Assembly (NCBI GenBank): GCA_000963575.1
Contig: CP011077.1
Location: forward strand, 3,906,001-3,970,000
Origin: Klebsiella michiganensis
GTDB lineage: Bacteria; Pseudomonadota; Gammaproteobacteria; Enterobacterales; Enterobacteriaceae
Direction: 5' to 3'
DNA: 64,000 nt
The notes below the pieces were generated by a model, which saw only the letters and a list, made by a program, of their open reading frames with translations, searched no databases and was not told the DNA's origin. This document shows positions 13,083 through 22,170 of the stretch, piece after piece. Each line of letters starts with the position of its first letter. The stretch's first letter is position 1. Made by a program: the position numbers and the translations under genes.

Positions 13083-14375
13083 ATGAAAGTTTTAGTTATT
13101 GGTAACGGCGGGCGCGAGCACGCGCTGGCCTGGAAAGCGGCCCAATCACCTTTAGTGCAGACAGTATTTGTTGCACCAGGCAATGCGGGTACCGCACTGG
13201 AGCCTGCGCTGCAGAATGTGGCTATCAGCGCGACTGATATTCAAGCCTTGCTAAGTTTTGCGCAGAACGAAAAAATCGACTTAACCATCGTTGGCCCGGA
13301 AGCACCGCTGGTGATTGGCGTGGTGGATGCTTTTCGCGCCGCTGGCCTGAAGATCTTCGGGCCAACCGAAGGCGCCGCACAGCTGGAAGGCTCGAAGGCT
13401 TTTACCAAAGACTTCCTGGCTCGCCACAATATCCCAACTGCGGAATACCAGAACTTCACCGACGTTGAGCCTGCGCTGGCTTACCTGCGCGAGAAAGGGG
13501 CGCCCATCGTAATTAAGGCCGATGGCTTGGCCGCAGGCAAAGGCGTCATTGTTGCGATGACGCTGGAAGAGGCTGAAGCTGCCGTCAATGACATGCTGGC
13601 CGGGAACGCGTTTGGCGATGCGGGTCACCGCATTGTTATTGAAGAGTTCCTCGACGGCGAAGAAGCCAGCTTTATTGTGATGGTTGATGGCGAACATGTA
13701 CTACCGATGGCCACCAGCCAGGATCATAAGCGCGTTGGCGACGGCGATACAGGCCCGAACACCGGCGGCATGGGCGCTTACTCTCCCGCCCCGGTTGTGA
13801 CCGACGAAGTCCATCAGCGCACCATGGAGCGCGTGATTTGGCCTACCGTACGCGGTATGGCTGCCGAGGGTAATACCTACACGGGCTTCCTGTACGCCGG
13901 GCTAATGATTGACAAGCAGGGCAATCCGAAGGTGATTGAGTTCAACTGCCGCTTTGGTGACCCGGAAACCCAGCCCATCATGCTGCGCCTGCAGTCAGAC
14001 CTGGTCGAGCTGTGCCTCGCCGCCTGTGACGGCAAACTTGATGAGAAAGACTCTAAGTGGGATGAACGTCCGGCCCTGGGCATCGTGCTAGCGGCGGGCG
14101 GATATCCGGCCGATTATCGCAACGGCGACGTTATCCACGGCCTGCCGCTGGAAGAAGTGGCCGATGGCAAGGTCTTCCACGCAGGGACTAAGCTCAGTGA
14201 AGATGACCGCGTGCTCACCAACGGCGGGCGCGTACTATGCGTGACTGCGTTAGGAGAGACGGTTGCCAAAGCTCAACAGCGCGCGCTGGAGCTGAAAAAA
14301 GATATTCACTGGGATGGTAGCTTCAGCCGCACGGATATCGGTTATCGTGCCATTGCGCGTGAAAACGTGAAGTAA
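13083..14375 (+). CDS. purD: Phosphoribosylamine--glycine ligase
   Basis: The 430-residue ATP-grasp enzyme joins glycine to phosphoribosylamine, giving GAR, the second step of purine synthesis. The N-terminal domain carries GNGGREHALAW and GPEAPLV. The ATP-grasp core has ADGLAAGKGV and the metal-binding EFNCRFGDPETQ. It is the second gene of the purHD operon and ends 17 bases before an intrinsic terminator. Confidence 0.97.
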   Translation: MKVLVIGNGGREHALAWKAAQSPLVQTVFVAPGNAGTALEPALQNVAISATDIQALLSFAQNEKIDLTIVGPEAPLVIGVVDAFRAAGLKIFGPTEGAAQLEGSKAFTKDFLARHNIPTAEYQNFTDVEPALAYLREKGAPIVIKADGLAAGKGVIVAMTLEEAEAAVNDMLAGNAFGDAGHRIVIEEFLDGEEASFIVMVDGEHVLPMATSQDHKRVGDGDTGPNTGGMGAYSPAPVVTDEVHQRTMERVIWPTVRGMAAEGNTYTGFLYAGLMIDKQGNPKVIEFNCRFGDPETQPIMLRLQSDLVELCLAACDGKLDEKDSKWDERPALGIVLAAGGYPADYRNGDVIHGLPLEEVADGKVFHAGTKLSEDDRVLTNGGRVLCVTALGETVAKAQQRALELKKDIHWDGSFSRTDIGYRAIARENVK

Positions 14376-14392
14376 GCTCGACAAAACAGATT

Positions 14393-14417
14393 AAACCGCC
14401 CTCGTGGCGGTTTTTTT
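14393..14417. terminator. Terminator between purD and yjaH
   Basis: AAACCGCC-CTCGT-GGCGGTTTTTTT is a strong intrinsic terminator for purHD. The A-run on the other side lets it also stop transcripts from yjaH. Confidence 0.88.
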
Positions 14418-14421
14418 ATGC

Positions 14422-15120
14422 CTAGAAATCGCCAGGCTTAGGCTGCCAGCTGCAGAAGTTCTGGTTCGCCACCAGCAACAGCTGTGAGCCTTCCGGGGCT
14501 TCCAGCCAGGCAATGCTGACGTCGAGGGATGAGTGGCTCTGGCGGCGAGCTATATGGCTCAGGGAGGCGCTATCAAGCTTCGGTGATAACGTTTCACCTT
14601 CGCAGGTCGTTACCGTGCCGTTCTGGTGCCAGCGCCCCTGGCGCAGCACAACGTGGCCAATGCGCAGCGCTTCGCTGGTCTCACGAATACGATTGGCGTT
14701 GAACTGGTACAAAGCCACCTGATCGTTAGAAAGCTGCTGCTTCTGGCTATTCACTTCCCGCTGCATAAAGCTTAGTTCGCCGTGGTCATCAAAGCGGACT
14801 TTGACATGCTCCGGCTGCTTGCCCTGAATATTGAGTTCGATAAAGGTCAGTTTGTCGCCCTGCCAGCGGTATTCACCGGTGGTGGTTGCGCCGTGCTGCC
14901 ACGGACTAAATGCGGTAAGTATGTGGGTGGACTCATCGGCATTGTCTTTTCGCCAGATGCGCACCACGCCCTGATCGGCAACATAACCGGTAGCGGTAAA
15001 AGGAGGGAGTTTATTGCTGCTGCATGCCGTGAGCACCAGTGCACCCGCCAGCGCCAGTAGCGGACGCCAGACGGACAAAAGGGGCGTAAACGCCCCTCTG
15101 TTAAAACTGTTCACTGACAC
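14422..15120 (-). CDS. yjaH: DUF1481 lipoprotein YjaH
   Basis: This 232-residue protein has a hydrophobic N-terminal segment ending in the lipobox LTAC (Cys33), so it is predicted to be lipid-anchored and exported. The rest is a soluble DUF1481 domain of unknown function, ending QNFCSWQPKPGDF. The annotated start is a GTG at 15120, 8 bases after hupA. The hupA terminator hairpin (15077-15097) lies inside codons 8-14 of this frame, so a later start is possible, but little N-region would remain. No function should be assumed. Confidence 0.8.
   Translation of the reverse strand: MSVNSFNRGAFTPLLSVWRPLLALAGALVLTACSSNKLPPFTATGYVADQGVVRIWRKDNADESTHILTAFSPWQHGATTTGEYRWQGDKLTFIELNIQGKQPEHVKVRFDDHGELSFMQREVNSQKQQLSNDQVALYQFNANRIRETSEALRIGHVVLRQGRWHQNGTVTTCEGETLSPKLDSASLSHIARRQSHSSLDVSIAWLEAPEGSQLLLVANQNFCSWQPKPGDF
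15077..15097 (-). terminator. hupA terminator inside the yjaH reading frame
   Basis: On the minus strand, AGGGGCG-TTTA-CGCCCCT is followed by TTTT. It lies about 30 bases after the hupA stop and within the 5' codons of yjaH. Most hupA transcripts probably end here, and yjaH would need read-through. Confidence 0.7.
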
Positions 15121-15128
15121 GCGTTAAC

Positions 15129-15401
15129 TTACTTAACCGCGTCTTTCAGTGCTTTACCAGAAACAAATGCCGGCACGTTAGCAGCAGCAATTTTGATTTC
15201 TTTACCGGTCTGCGGGTTGCGGCCAGTGCGCTCAGCACGGTGGTTCACTTTGAAGGTACCGAAACCAACCAGTTGTACAGCATCACCTTCTTTCAGAGAC
15301 TCAGTAATTGCAGCCAGAGTGGATTCCAGAGCAGCTTTAGCCTGTGCTTTAGACAGGTCAGCCTTGTCAGCAATTACATCAATCAGTTGAGTCTTGTTCA
15401 T
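15129..15401 (-). CDS. hupA: DNA-binding protein HU-alpha
   Basis: The 90-residue protein is a nucleoid-associated DNA-bending protein working as HU-alpha2 or with HupB. The beta-arm motif GRNPQTGKEI carries the DNA-intercalating Pro63. The N-terminus MNKTQLIDVIADKA and the end SGKALKDAVK distinguish the alpha chain. It is followed by the terminator at 15077. The upstream 186 bases hold its promoter region and no other gene. Confidence 0.97.
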   Translation of the reverse strand: MNKTQLIDVIADKADLSKAQAKAALESTLAAITESLKEGDAVQLVGFGTFKVNHRAERTGRNPQTGKEIKIAAANVPAFVSGKALKDAVK

Positions 15402-15587
15402 AAGTTATCCTTACAATGTGTTTATCGCTTGCTAAGCATCGAGTGCGACGGAAATGCCCAAAAAGCACTCTCCTGCATACACGCACCGATAGCCACTTTT
15501 ATTCGCCCCACAAATGTAGACCAGACGGGGGGTTAATTGGAAGCCTCCAGGGAGGACAAATCAGACTGTATGTCACGTTTTACTGTC

Positions 15588-16178
15588 TTACTGCTGCAAA
15601 TTTATACCGATATTACTGATGCCAGCCTCTCGGAGGTCAGCACGAAGCCCTTTAATGAGCTCAATATCGCGTTCTTCGCAGTCCGCCAGCAGCCGGAAAA
15701 TCTCCCACTGAATGTCCCATTCTTCTTCTACCGCCGGGTTTGCTCTCAACTCCTCGTCGGTCATTTCACGACCGGCCTGAGTCATTTCCAGCATCGCCAC
15801 CGAAGTGATTGAACATTTACTGACTTCGATTGCGTGCTCCAGCGTTTCACCCGAGAGACGCGAGTGAATAAGTTCACTCAACGCCACGCACGCGTCAATC
15901 GCCGGATAGACACCGTAGATATCATAGTCGCCAGCCGCAGGAATTGCCTCTTCAAGTTTCTCTAACTGACTATCAAAGTTCACTTTGGCGTCTTTCACCG
16001 TTTGGGTTTCCCAAATCAGGTCAAGGATCTTGCGATAAAGCTGAGGATCGCCAAAACCGGTTTGCTGGCAAAACATGGCGTAGTTCGGGTACATACGCTC
16101 ACACAAAGAGGCCATAAAGGTGACGTGCTGCCAGCTTTCCAGCTTCTCCAGGCGTAAATGAATAGGGTTCTGTAACAT
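15588..16178 (-). CDS. yjaG: DUF416 family protein YjaG
   Basis: The 196-residue, acidic, mostly helical soluble protein matches YjaG of E. coli, of unknown biochemical function. No signal peptide or membrane segment is visible. It sits between nfi and hupA as in E. coli, 43 bases after nfi on the same strand, so co-transcription is plausible. I recognise the family but cannot assign an activity. Confidence 0.9.
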   Translation of the reverse strand: MLQNPIHLRLEKLESWQHVTFMASLCERMYPNYAMFCQQTGFGDPQLYRKILDLIWETQTVKDAKVNFDSQLEKLEEAIPAAGDYDIYGVYPAIDACVALSELIHSRLSGETLEHAIEVSKCSITSVAMLEMTQAGREMTDEELRANPAVEEEWDIQWEIFRLLADCEERDIELIKGLRADLREAGISNIGINLQQ

Positions 16179-16221
16179 GACGGTGTCTCAAAGACGGAAA
16201 ATTAGCGGCAGTTTACCTGAA

Positions 16222-16893
16222 TCACCTGCCGATTGCTTGCAGGCGCTTAAAAGCGGGGCGTCCGGAGGCAACGGCATCGGCCCAGCGGGTCGGCTCCGGC
16301 AGGCGATAGCCGGCCATGCAGCGCTCAACCCAGGTTAACGCGCCGTCGAGGCTTACGCGGTGCCCGGTAGAAACAAACAAGGGATTGCAGCGTTTTTTAC
16401 TGCGCCAGACCCAGGCAAGTTGTTCATCTTTATCCATTAACGCTGCACGGGCGCCGGGCTCGTCGTCCAGTGCCTCAAACTTCCCGCACAGCCGCTTTTT
16501 CGCCACGCCGATGGTTGGTACGTCCACCAGCAGGCCAAAATGGCTGGCAACACCTAAGCGGCGGGGATGAGAGATGCCGTGCCCGTCCACAAACACCAGA
16601 TCGGGTTTCCGGGAAAGCATGCCCCACGCCTCAAGCAGCGCGGGATATTCTCGAAAGGATAAAAAACCGGGGATATAGGGCATGGTGGTGGCAATTCTTG
16701 CCACCTGATATTCAACCAACTCAAGAGAGGGGTAGCTCAACAAAACGATGGCCGCGCGGGTGACATCCCCACCCTGTTCAAAGCCGACATCGGCCCCGGC
16801 GATCAACCGCGGCGGATCCTGGTCAAGGCGATCTTCGCGGATCACCTTTGAGGCCAGATCCAGCTGCTGCTCCCGTAGTATGGCGAGCTCCAT
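16222..16893 (-). CDS. nfi: Endonuclease V (deoxyinosine 3'-endonuclease)
   Basis: This 223-residue enzyme nicks DNA at the second phosphodiester bond 3' of deoxyinosine, starting repair of deaminated adenine. The catalytic acids are visible: Asp35 (GADVGFE), Glu82 (LSFREYP) and Asp103 (FVDGHG). The wedge/PYIP motif (MPYIPGFLSF) is conserved. Its start lies 12 bases after the hemE stop, implying an operon hemE-nfi-yjaG. Length matches E. coli Nfi. Confidence 0.96.
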   Translation of the reverse strand: MELAILREQQLDLASKVIREDRLDQDPPRLIAGADVGFEQGGDVTRAAIVLLSYPSLELVEYQVARIATTMPYIPGFLSFREYPALLEAWGMLSRKPDLVFVDGHGISHPRRLGVASHFGLLVDVPTIGVAKKRLCGKFEALDDEPGARAALMDKDEQLAWVWRSKKRCNPLFVSTGHRVSLDGALTWVERCMAGYRLPEPTRWADAVASGRPAFKRLQAIGR

Positions 16894-16904
16894 CTCTTGC
16901 GACC

Positions 16905-17972
16905 TTAAGCGCGGTGGTATTGCGCGGACAGGCGATGCACTGATTCCACAAAGACCCCCGCATGTTCCGGCGGCACGTCCTGGTGAATACCGTGCCCGAG
17001 GTTAAAGACGTGCCCTTCTCCCTGGCCGAAACCAGCCAGAATGGTGGCAACTTCTTCCTCGATACGTGCCGGCGGAGCATAAAGCATAGAAGGGTCCATG
17101 TTGCCCTGCAGCGCAACCTTATGCCCTACGCGACGACGGGCGTCCGCGATGTCCGTCGTCCAGTCGAGGCCCAGCGCGTCGCAGCCGGTTTCCGCCATCG
17201 CTTCCAGCCACTGCCCACCGCCTTTGGTGAACAGCGTCACCGGCACGCGACGGCCCTCATTTTCACGCAGCAAACCATCGACGATTTTGTGCATGTAGTA
17301 GAGTGAGAACTCTTTGTAATCACGCCCGCTCAGCACGCCGCCCCAGGTGTCAAAGATCATGACCGACTGCGCGCCCGCACGAATTTGCGCGTTCAGGTAC
17401 AGCGTCACGCTCTGGGCCAGTTTATCCAGCAACAGGTGCAGCGCCTTCGGCTCGGCAAACATCATTTTCTTAATTACGGTGAAGGCTTTGCTGCTGCCGC
17501 CTTCCACCATATAGGTTGCCAGCGTCCACGGGCTGCCGGAGAAGCCAATCAGCGGCACTTCCCCCTTCAGCTCGCGGCGAATGGTGCGCACCGCGTTCAT
17601 CACGTAAGCCAGCTCGCCTTCCGGATCGGGAACCGGCAGTTTTTGAACATCGGCCAGGCTTTTAATGGGGGAGCTAAAGCGCGGGCCTTCGCCAGCTTCA
17701 AAGTACAGCCCAAGCCCCATCGCGTCCGGAATGGTCAGAATGTCCGAGAAGAGGATCGCCGCATCCAGCGCATAGCGGCGCAGCGGTTGCAGGGTGACTT
17801 CGCAGGCCAGCTCGGCGTTTTTGCACAGCGACATGAAGTCACCCGCCTGAGCACGCGTTGCCTTGTATTCTGGTAAATAACGCCCGGCCTGGCGCATCAT
17901 CCACACAGGGGTGATATCTACCGGCAAGCGCTGCAGGGCGCGCAGGTAACGATCGTTCTTCAGTTCAGTCAT
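16905..17972 (-). CDS. hemE: Uroporphyrinogen decarboxylase
   Basis: This 354-residue enzyme removes four carboxyl groups from uroporphyrinogen III, giving coproporphyrinogen III in haem synthesis. The signature WMMRQAGRYLPEY is at residues 24-36. I chose MTELKNDRY as the start, which gives the exact E. coli length. A longer in-frame ORF begins 13 codons earlier without family support. It lies 35 bases after nudC on the same strand. Confidence 0.96.
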   Translation of the reverse strand: MTELKNDRYLRALQRLPVDITPVWMMRQAGRYLPEYKATRAQAGDFMSLCKNAELACEVTLQPLRRYALDAAILFSDILTIPDAMGLGLYFEAGEGPRFSSPIKSLADVQKLPVPDPEGELAYVMNAVRTIRRELKGEVPLIGFSGSPWTLATYMVEGGSSKAFTVIKKMMFAEPKALHLLLDKLAQSVTLYLNAQIRAGAQSVMIFDTWGGVLSGRDYKEFSLYYMHKIVDGLLRENEGRRVPVTLFTKGGGQWLEAMAETGCDALGLDWTTDIADARRRVGHKVALQGNMDPSMLYAPPARIEEEVATILAGFGQGEGHVFNLGHGIHQDVPPEHAGVFVESVHRLSAQYHRA

Positions 17973-18007
17973 TTTTACCTTTCCTTTAGCTGTATCGCCG
18001 CAGTCTA

Positions 18008-18781
18008 TCACTCATAGTCCGCGCGACACAGGGCGACGGTATCTTCAATTAAGCGGCGCGCCACGGTGCCTGGCGGAGGCAGAAGTGGCAGTTGGTCATA
18101 GCGATACCAGCCCGCATCCAGCAGCTCTTTCGGGTCAATGTTGATTTCACCGCTGTGATAATCCGCCATAAATGCGGTCATCAGCGACTGTGGGAACGGC
18201 CAGGGCTGAGAAGTCACGTAGCGCAGGTTTTTCACCTGAATGCTGCTCTCTTCCATTACTTCACGAGCCACCGCCTGCTCCAGCGTTTCACCTACTTCGA
18301 CAAATCCGGCCAGCACGGTATAAACGCCGTTGCGGTGGCGAGTGTGCTGAGCCAGCAGGATATGATCGTCCTTGCGAATGGCGACGATAATGCAGGGGGC
18401 GATTTGCGGGTAATAGCGTTCCCGGCAGTGCCCGCAGAGCATCGCCCATTCGCTTTTGCTGAAGTGCATTTCATGGCCGCAGTAACCGCAATACTTATGC
18501 GAGCGATAAAACTCGGCCAGTTGAACGCCGCGCCCAGCCAGCTGGAACAGGCCAACATCGCGATCCAGGAGCTGGCGCAGTGAGCCCATGTCCGAGTGGC
18601 GGTTTTCTCTAATCAGCCAGACGGGTTCACCTTCCCACTCACCGATATCCAGGGCACGGCTGCCCACAAGCTGAAATTCTGCCGCGCTACCGTGAGGTAA
18701 GTCACCCTGTGGCAACCATATTTTTTGCTCATGGCTGACTATCCACCAACCATGATCTAAGTTTTGAATAACACGTTCCAT
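18008..18781 (-). CDS. nudC: NAD(H) pyrophosphatase / mRNA deNADding enzyme NudC
   Basis: This 257-residue Nudix hydrolase cleaves NADH to NMNH and AMP and removes NAD caps from RNA. A four-cysteine zinc site (CGYCGHE then CGHCRERY) precedes the catalytic domain, whose Nudix box begins GFVEVGETLEQAVAREVMEE. The box then reads SSI where E. coli has SGI, so the conserved glycine is replaced by serine. The ATG at 18781 gives the E. coli length; a GTG four codons upstream is an alternative. It leads the nudC-hemE-nfi cluster and diverges from rsd. Confidence 0.95.
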   Translation of the reverse strand: MERVIQNLDHGWWIVSHEQKIWLPQGDLPHGSAAEFQLVGSRALDIGEWEGEPVWLIRENRHSDMGSLRQLLDRDVGLFQLAGRGVQLAEFYRSHKYCGYCGHEMHFSKSEWAMLCGHCRERYYPQIAPCIIVAIRKDDHILLAQHTRHRNGVYTVLAGFVEVGETLEQAVAREVMEESSIQVKNLRYVTSQPWPFPQSLMTAFMADYHSGEINIDPKELLDAGWYRYDQLPLLPPPGTVARRLIEDTVALCRADYE

Positions 18782-18879
18782 AACCTGGTGCACATCCCCG
18801 TGTTCACTGATATAAACAATTAGTTTTTACTTTTTTGGGTTAGTTTGCGTTCAATCTTTTAACTCACGGAGTCTCAATC

Positions 18880-19383
18880 ATGCTGAACCAGTTAGCCAAT
18901 CTGACTGAGCGCGTTGGTGGTAGTAATGAGTTAGTTGACCATTGGCTGCAGGCCCGTAAACACCTGTTGGTTGCCTATTACAACATGGTCGGGATCAAGC
19001 CTAACAAGGAATCGCACACCGCGCTCGACGAAAAAGCGTTAGACAACTTTTGTCACGGTCTGGTGGATTACCTCTCTTCCGGTCATTTCAGTATCTACGA
19101 ACGAATCATCGGCAACCTGGAAGGTAGCAGCCCACTGCTAAGTGCAGCACAGCTCTACCCTCAACTGGAAGCTAATACCCAGCAAATCATGGACCTCTAC
19201 GACTCTCACCTGGAAAACGCCATTGACCGCGACAGCTGGGTCGAATTTCAGCAGGCGCTGTCGGAGATTGGCGAGTGCCTGGAGTCCCGCTTCACCCTTG
19301 AGGATAAGCTAGTCCTCCTGGCCATCGATAACAACCTTGACGGCAGCGCCAGCGATCCCGCCGGGCTGGCAAGTCCAGCTTGA
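18880..19383 (+). CDS. rsd: Sigma-70 binding protein Rsd (anti-sigma factor)
   Basis: The 167-residue helical protein is Rsd, which binds region 4 of sigma-70 in stationary phase and favours alternative sigma factors. It begins MLNQLANLTERVGG. It is slightly longer than E. coli Rsd (158) because of a Ser/Ala/Pro-rich tail (GSASDPAGLASPA). It stands alone between divergent nudC and the thiamine operon. Confidence 0.95.
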   Translation: MLNQLANLTERVGGSNELVDHWLQARKHLLVAYYNMVGIKPNKESHTALDEKALDNFCHGLVDYLSSGHFSIYERIIGNLEGSSPLLSAAQLYPQLEANTQQIMDLYDSHLENAIDRDSWVEFQQALSEIGECLESRFTLEDKLVLLAIDNNLDGSASDPAGLASPA

Positions 19384-19415
19384 GTTGTTAGCTATTAACG
19401 AGTAATTTACAACTT

Positions 19416-19433
19416 TCCCACCGCAAGGTGGGA
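19416..19433 (+). terminator. Probable rsd terminator
   Basis: TCCCACC-GCAA-GGTGGGA forms a perfect hairpin just after rsd. The following sequence has only a weak T-tract (TCATTCTT), so termination may be partial. It lies immediately before the riboswitch. Confidence 0.6.
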
Positions 19434-19439
19434 TCATTC

Positions 19440-19533
19440 TTGTCGGAGTGCCGAGTGCGTTATGCACCGGCTGAGACCGTTAATTCGGGATCCGCGGAAC
19501 CTGATCAGGTTAGAACCTGCGAAGGGAACAAGA
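19440..19533 (+). promoter_or_regulatory. TPP riboswitch (THI element) of thiC
   Basis: The conserved thi-box parts are all present in order: GTCGGAGTGC, GGCTGAGA, GGAACCTGATCAGGTTAGAACC and GCGAAGGGAACAAGAG. Thiamin pyrophosphate binding in the nascent mRNA should lower expression of the whole thiCEFSGH operon. About 100 bases of expression platform separate it from the thiC ATG. Confidence 0.95.
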
Positions 19534-19633
19534 GTAATTCTGTCTTTGGGTGCACCCGTTCTCGGGCGGCCCATATCCATTACTCCTTCCGTTGTCCTGA
19601 CAAGCCATATCCTGACTAAACCTGGAATGAGCT

Positions 19634-21535
19634 ATGTCTGCATCTGAAAAAAAATCAGGCCGCCGCGAACAGCGCGCCGCCGCCCAACACTTTATCAATA
19701 CGCTTGAAGGCACCGCTTTCCCTAACTCCCGACGCATCTATCTGACCGGGTCACGCGAAGATATCCGCGTCCCAATGCGCGAAATCCAGCTAAGCCCGAC
19801 GCTCACCGGCGGGAACAAAGATGCCCCGCAATATCAGCCAAACGACGCGGTCCCCGTCTACGATACCTCCGGCCCCTATGGCGATCCCGACATCGCCATA
19901 AACGTGTTAAACGGGCTATCTCCCCTACGCAGTGCCTGGATTGCCGATAGGCGTGACAGCGAACCGCTGGATGAACGCAGCTCGGCTTATACAAAAGCGC
20001 GTCTGGCCGACGACGGCCTGGACGAATTGCGCTTTGAAACTCAGTCAAAACCTCGCCGGGCGGTAACCGGAAAATGCGTCACCCAACTGCATTACGCCCG
20101 ACAAGGCATTGTCACCCCAGAGATGGAATTCATCGCTATTCGCGAAAATATGGGGCGCGAGCGTATTCGTGATGCCATCCTGCGTCACCAGCATCCAGGC
20201 GAAGGGTTTGGTGCCAGCCTGCCAGAAAATATCACGCCGGCGTTTGTCCGCGATGAAGTCGCTGCCGGGCGAGCGATTATTCCCGCCAATATCAACCATC
20301 CTGAATCAGAGCCGATGATTATCGGCCGCAATTTTCTGGTGAAGGTCAATGCCAATATCGGCAATTCGGCGGTCACGTCCTCCATTGAAGAAGAAGTGGA
20401 GAAGCTGGTGTGGGCCACTCGCTGGGGGGCTGACACGGTGATGGATCTCTCAACCGGCCGCTACATTCACGAAACGCGAGAATGGATCCTGCGCAACAGC
20501 CCGGTACCCATCGGCACGGTGCCTGTCTACCAGGCGCTGGAGAAGGCGAACGGTATCGCTGAAGACCTGAACTGGGAAATGTTTCGCGACACGCTGCTGG
20601 AGCAGGCAGAGCAAGGCGTGGATTACTTTACCATTCACGCAGGGGTGCTGCTTCGCTATGTCCCGATGACCGCGAAACGCCTGACCGGTATCGTTTCACG
20701 GGGTGGGTCGATTATGGCGAAATGGTGCCTGTCCCATCATCAGGAAAACTTCCTGTATCAGCACTTCCGCGAAATCTGCGAAATCTGCGCCACCTATGAC
20801 GTTTCTCTTTCCCTGGGCGACGGCTTACGCCCGGGCTCCATTCAGGATGCCAACGACGACGCTCAGTTTGCCGAACTGCATACGCTGGGCGAGCTGACCA
20901 AAATTGCCTGGGAGTACGACGTCCAGGTGATGATTGAAGGCCCGGGGCATGTGCCGATGCAGATGATTCGCCGCAACATGACAGAGGAACTGACCCATTG
21001 CCACGAAGCACCTTTCTATACTCTTGGCCCACTCACAACCGATATCGCGCCGGGCTATGACCATTTCACCTCCGGTATTGGCGCCGCCATGATCGGTTGG
21101 TTTGGCTGCGCGATGCTTTGCTACGTCACGCCGAAGGAGCATCTCGGTCTGCCAAACAAAGAAGACGTTAAGCAGGGGCTGATTACCTACAAGATTGCCG
21201 CTCATGCCGCGGACCTGGCTAAAGGGCATCCGGGGGCACAAATCCGCGATAACGCGATGTCCAAGGCACGTTTTGAATTTCGCTGGGAAGACCAGTTCAA
21301 CCTGGCGCTCGACCCCTTCACCGCTCGCGCTTACCACGATGAAACGTTGCCGCAGGAATCCGGCAAAGTCGCGCATTTCTGCTCCATGTGCGGCCCTAAG
21401 TTTTGCTCTATGAAAATCACACAAGAAGTGCGCGACTACGCCGCAAAACAGGCGATAGATGCAGGCATGGAGGATATGTCTCAGCACTTCCGCGACCGGG
21501 GCGGTGAAATTTATCTCAGACAGGAGGAAGTATAA
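19634..21535 (+). CDS. thiC: Phosphomethylpyrimidine synthase ThiC
   Basis: This 633-residue radical-SAM enzyme converts aminoimidazole ribotide to hydroxymethylpyrimidine phosphate. The C-terminal 4Fe-4S cluster motif CSMCGPKFC is present. The core carries the highly conserved NFLVKVNANIGNSAV and GPGHVPMQMI stretches. It starts at ATG 19634, about 100 bases after the riboswitch. Its TAA stop overlaps the thiE start by one base. First gene of the operon. Confidence 0.97.
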   Translation: MSASEKKSGRREQRAAAQHFINTLEGTAFPNSRRIYLTGSREDIRVPMREIQLSPTLTGGNKDAPQYQPNDAVPVYDTSGPYGDPDIAINVLNGLSPLRSAWIADRRDSEPLDERSSAYTKARLADDGLDELRFETQSKPRRAVTGKCVTQLHYARQGIVTPEMEFIAIRENMGRERIRDAILRHQHPGEGFGASLPENITPAFVRDEVAAGRAIIPANINHPESEPMIIGRNFLVKVNANIGNSAVTSSIEEEVEKLVWATRWGADTVMDLSTGRYIHETREWILRNSPVPIGTVPVYQALEKANGIAEDLNWEMFRDTLLEQAEQGVDYFTIHAGVLLRYVPMTAKRLTGIVSRGGSIMAKWCLSHHQENFLYQHFREICEICATYDVSLSLGDGLRPGSIQDANDDAQFAELHTLGELTKIAWEYDVQVMIEGPGHVPMQMIRRNMTEELTHCHEAPFYTLGPLTTDIAPGYDHFTSGIGAAMIGWFGCAMLCYVTPKEHLGLPNKEDVKQGLITYKIAAHAADLAKGHPGAQIRDNAMSKARFEFRWEDQFNLALDPFTARAYHDETLPQESGKVAHFCSMCGPKFCSMKITQEVRDYAAKQAIDAGMEDMSQHFRDRGGEIYLRQEEV

Positions 21536-22170
21536 TGTCCAAACTCATTTTCCCGGCTACGTCACGCCGACTGGGCCTTTATCCGGTCGTCGACAGCGTG
21601 GAATGGATCGAGCGTCTCCTCGGCGCAGGCGTCAAAACCATCCAGCTTCGTATCAAAGACAAACGCGATGAGGACGTTGAAGCTGACGTCGTGGCAGCCA
21701 TTGCGCTCGGTGAACGTTACAACGCCCGCCTGTTCATCAACGACTACTGGCGACTGGCCGTCAAACACGGTGCCTACGGCGTACATCTCGGCCAGGAGGA
21801 TATGGATGTCGCCAATCTGGCGGCGATAAGTGAAGCCGGGCTTCGACTGGGGCTTTCCACCCACGACAACATGGAAATGGACCGCGCCTTAAGCGCTAAC
21901 CCGTCCTACATCGCGCTGGGCCATGTCTTCCCCACCCAAACCAAGCAGATGCCCTCTTCCCCGCAGGGGCTGAACAAACTGACAGAACATATTCAGACAC
22001 TGGGTGATTACTCCACCGTTGCCATCGGCGGGATAAGCATCGATCGCGTGCCTGCCGTCTTAGCCACCGGCGTGGGCAGCGTCGCCGTCGTCAGCGCCAT
22101 TACGCAGGCTCCCGACTGGCGAGCGGCAACCAGGCAATTACTTGAACTGGCAGGCACCGGCGATGAATGA
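21535..22170 (+). CDS. thiE: Thiamine-phosphate synthase ThiE
   Basis: This 211-residue TIM-barrel enzyme couples HMP pyrophosphate with the thiazole phosphate to form thiamine phosphate. Family motifs include LYPVVDS, TIQLRIKDK, INDYWRLA, GVHLGQEDM and AIGGIS. Its start overlaps thiC and its end overlaps thiF by 8 bases, showing tight translational coupling. Confidence 0.96.
   Translation: MSKLIFPATSRRLGLYPVVDSVEWIERLLGAGVKTIQLRIKDKRDEDVEADVVAAIALGERYNARLFINDYWRLAVKHGAYGVHLGQEDMDVANLAAISEAGLRLGLSTHDNMEMDRALSANPSYIALGHVFPTQTKQMPSSPQGLNKLTEHIQTLGDYSTVAIGGISIDRVPAVLATGVGSVAVVSAITQAPDWRAATRQLLELAGTGDE

Noticed and set aside
16905..18011. Longer hemE start at 18011
   Set aside because: The extra 13 residues have no family match and would run into nudC; MTELKNDRY gives the normal length.
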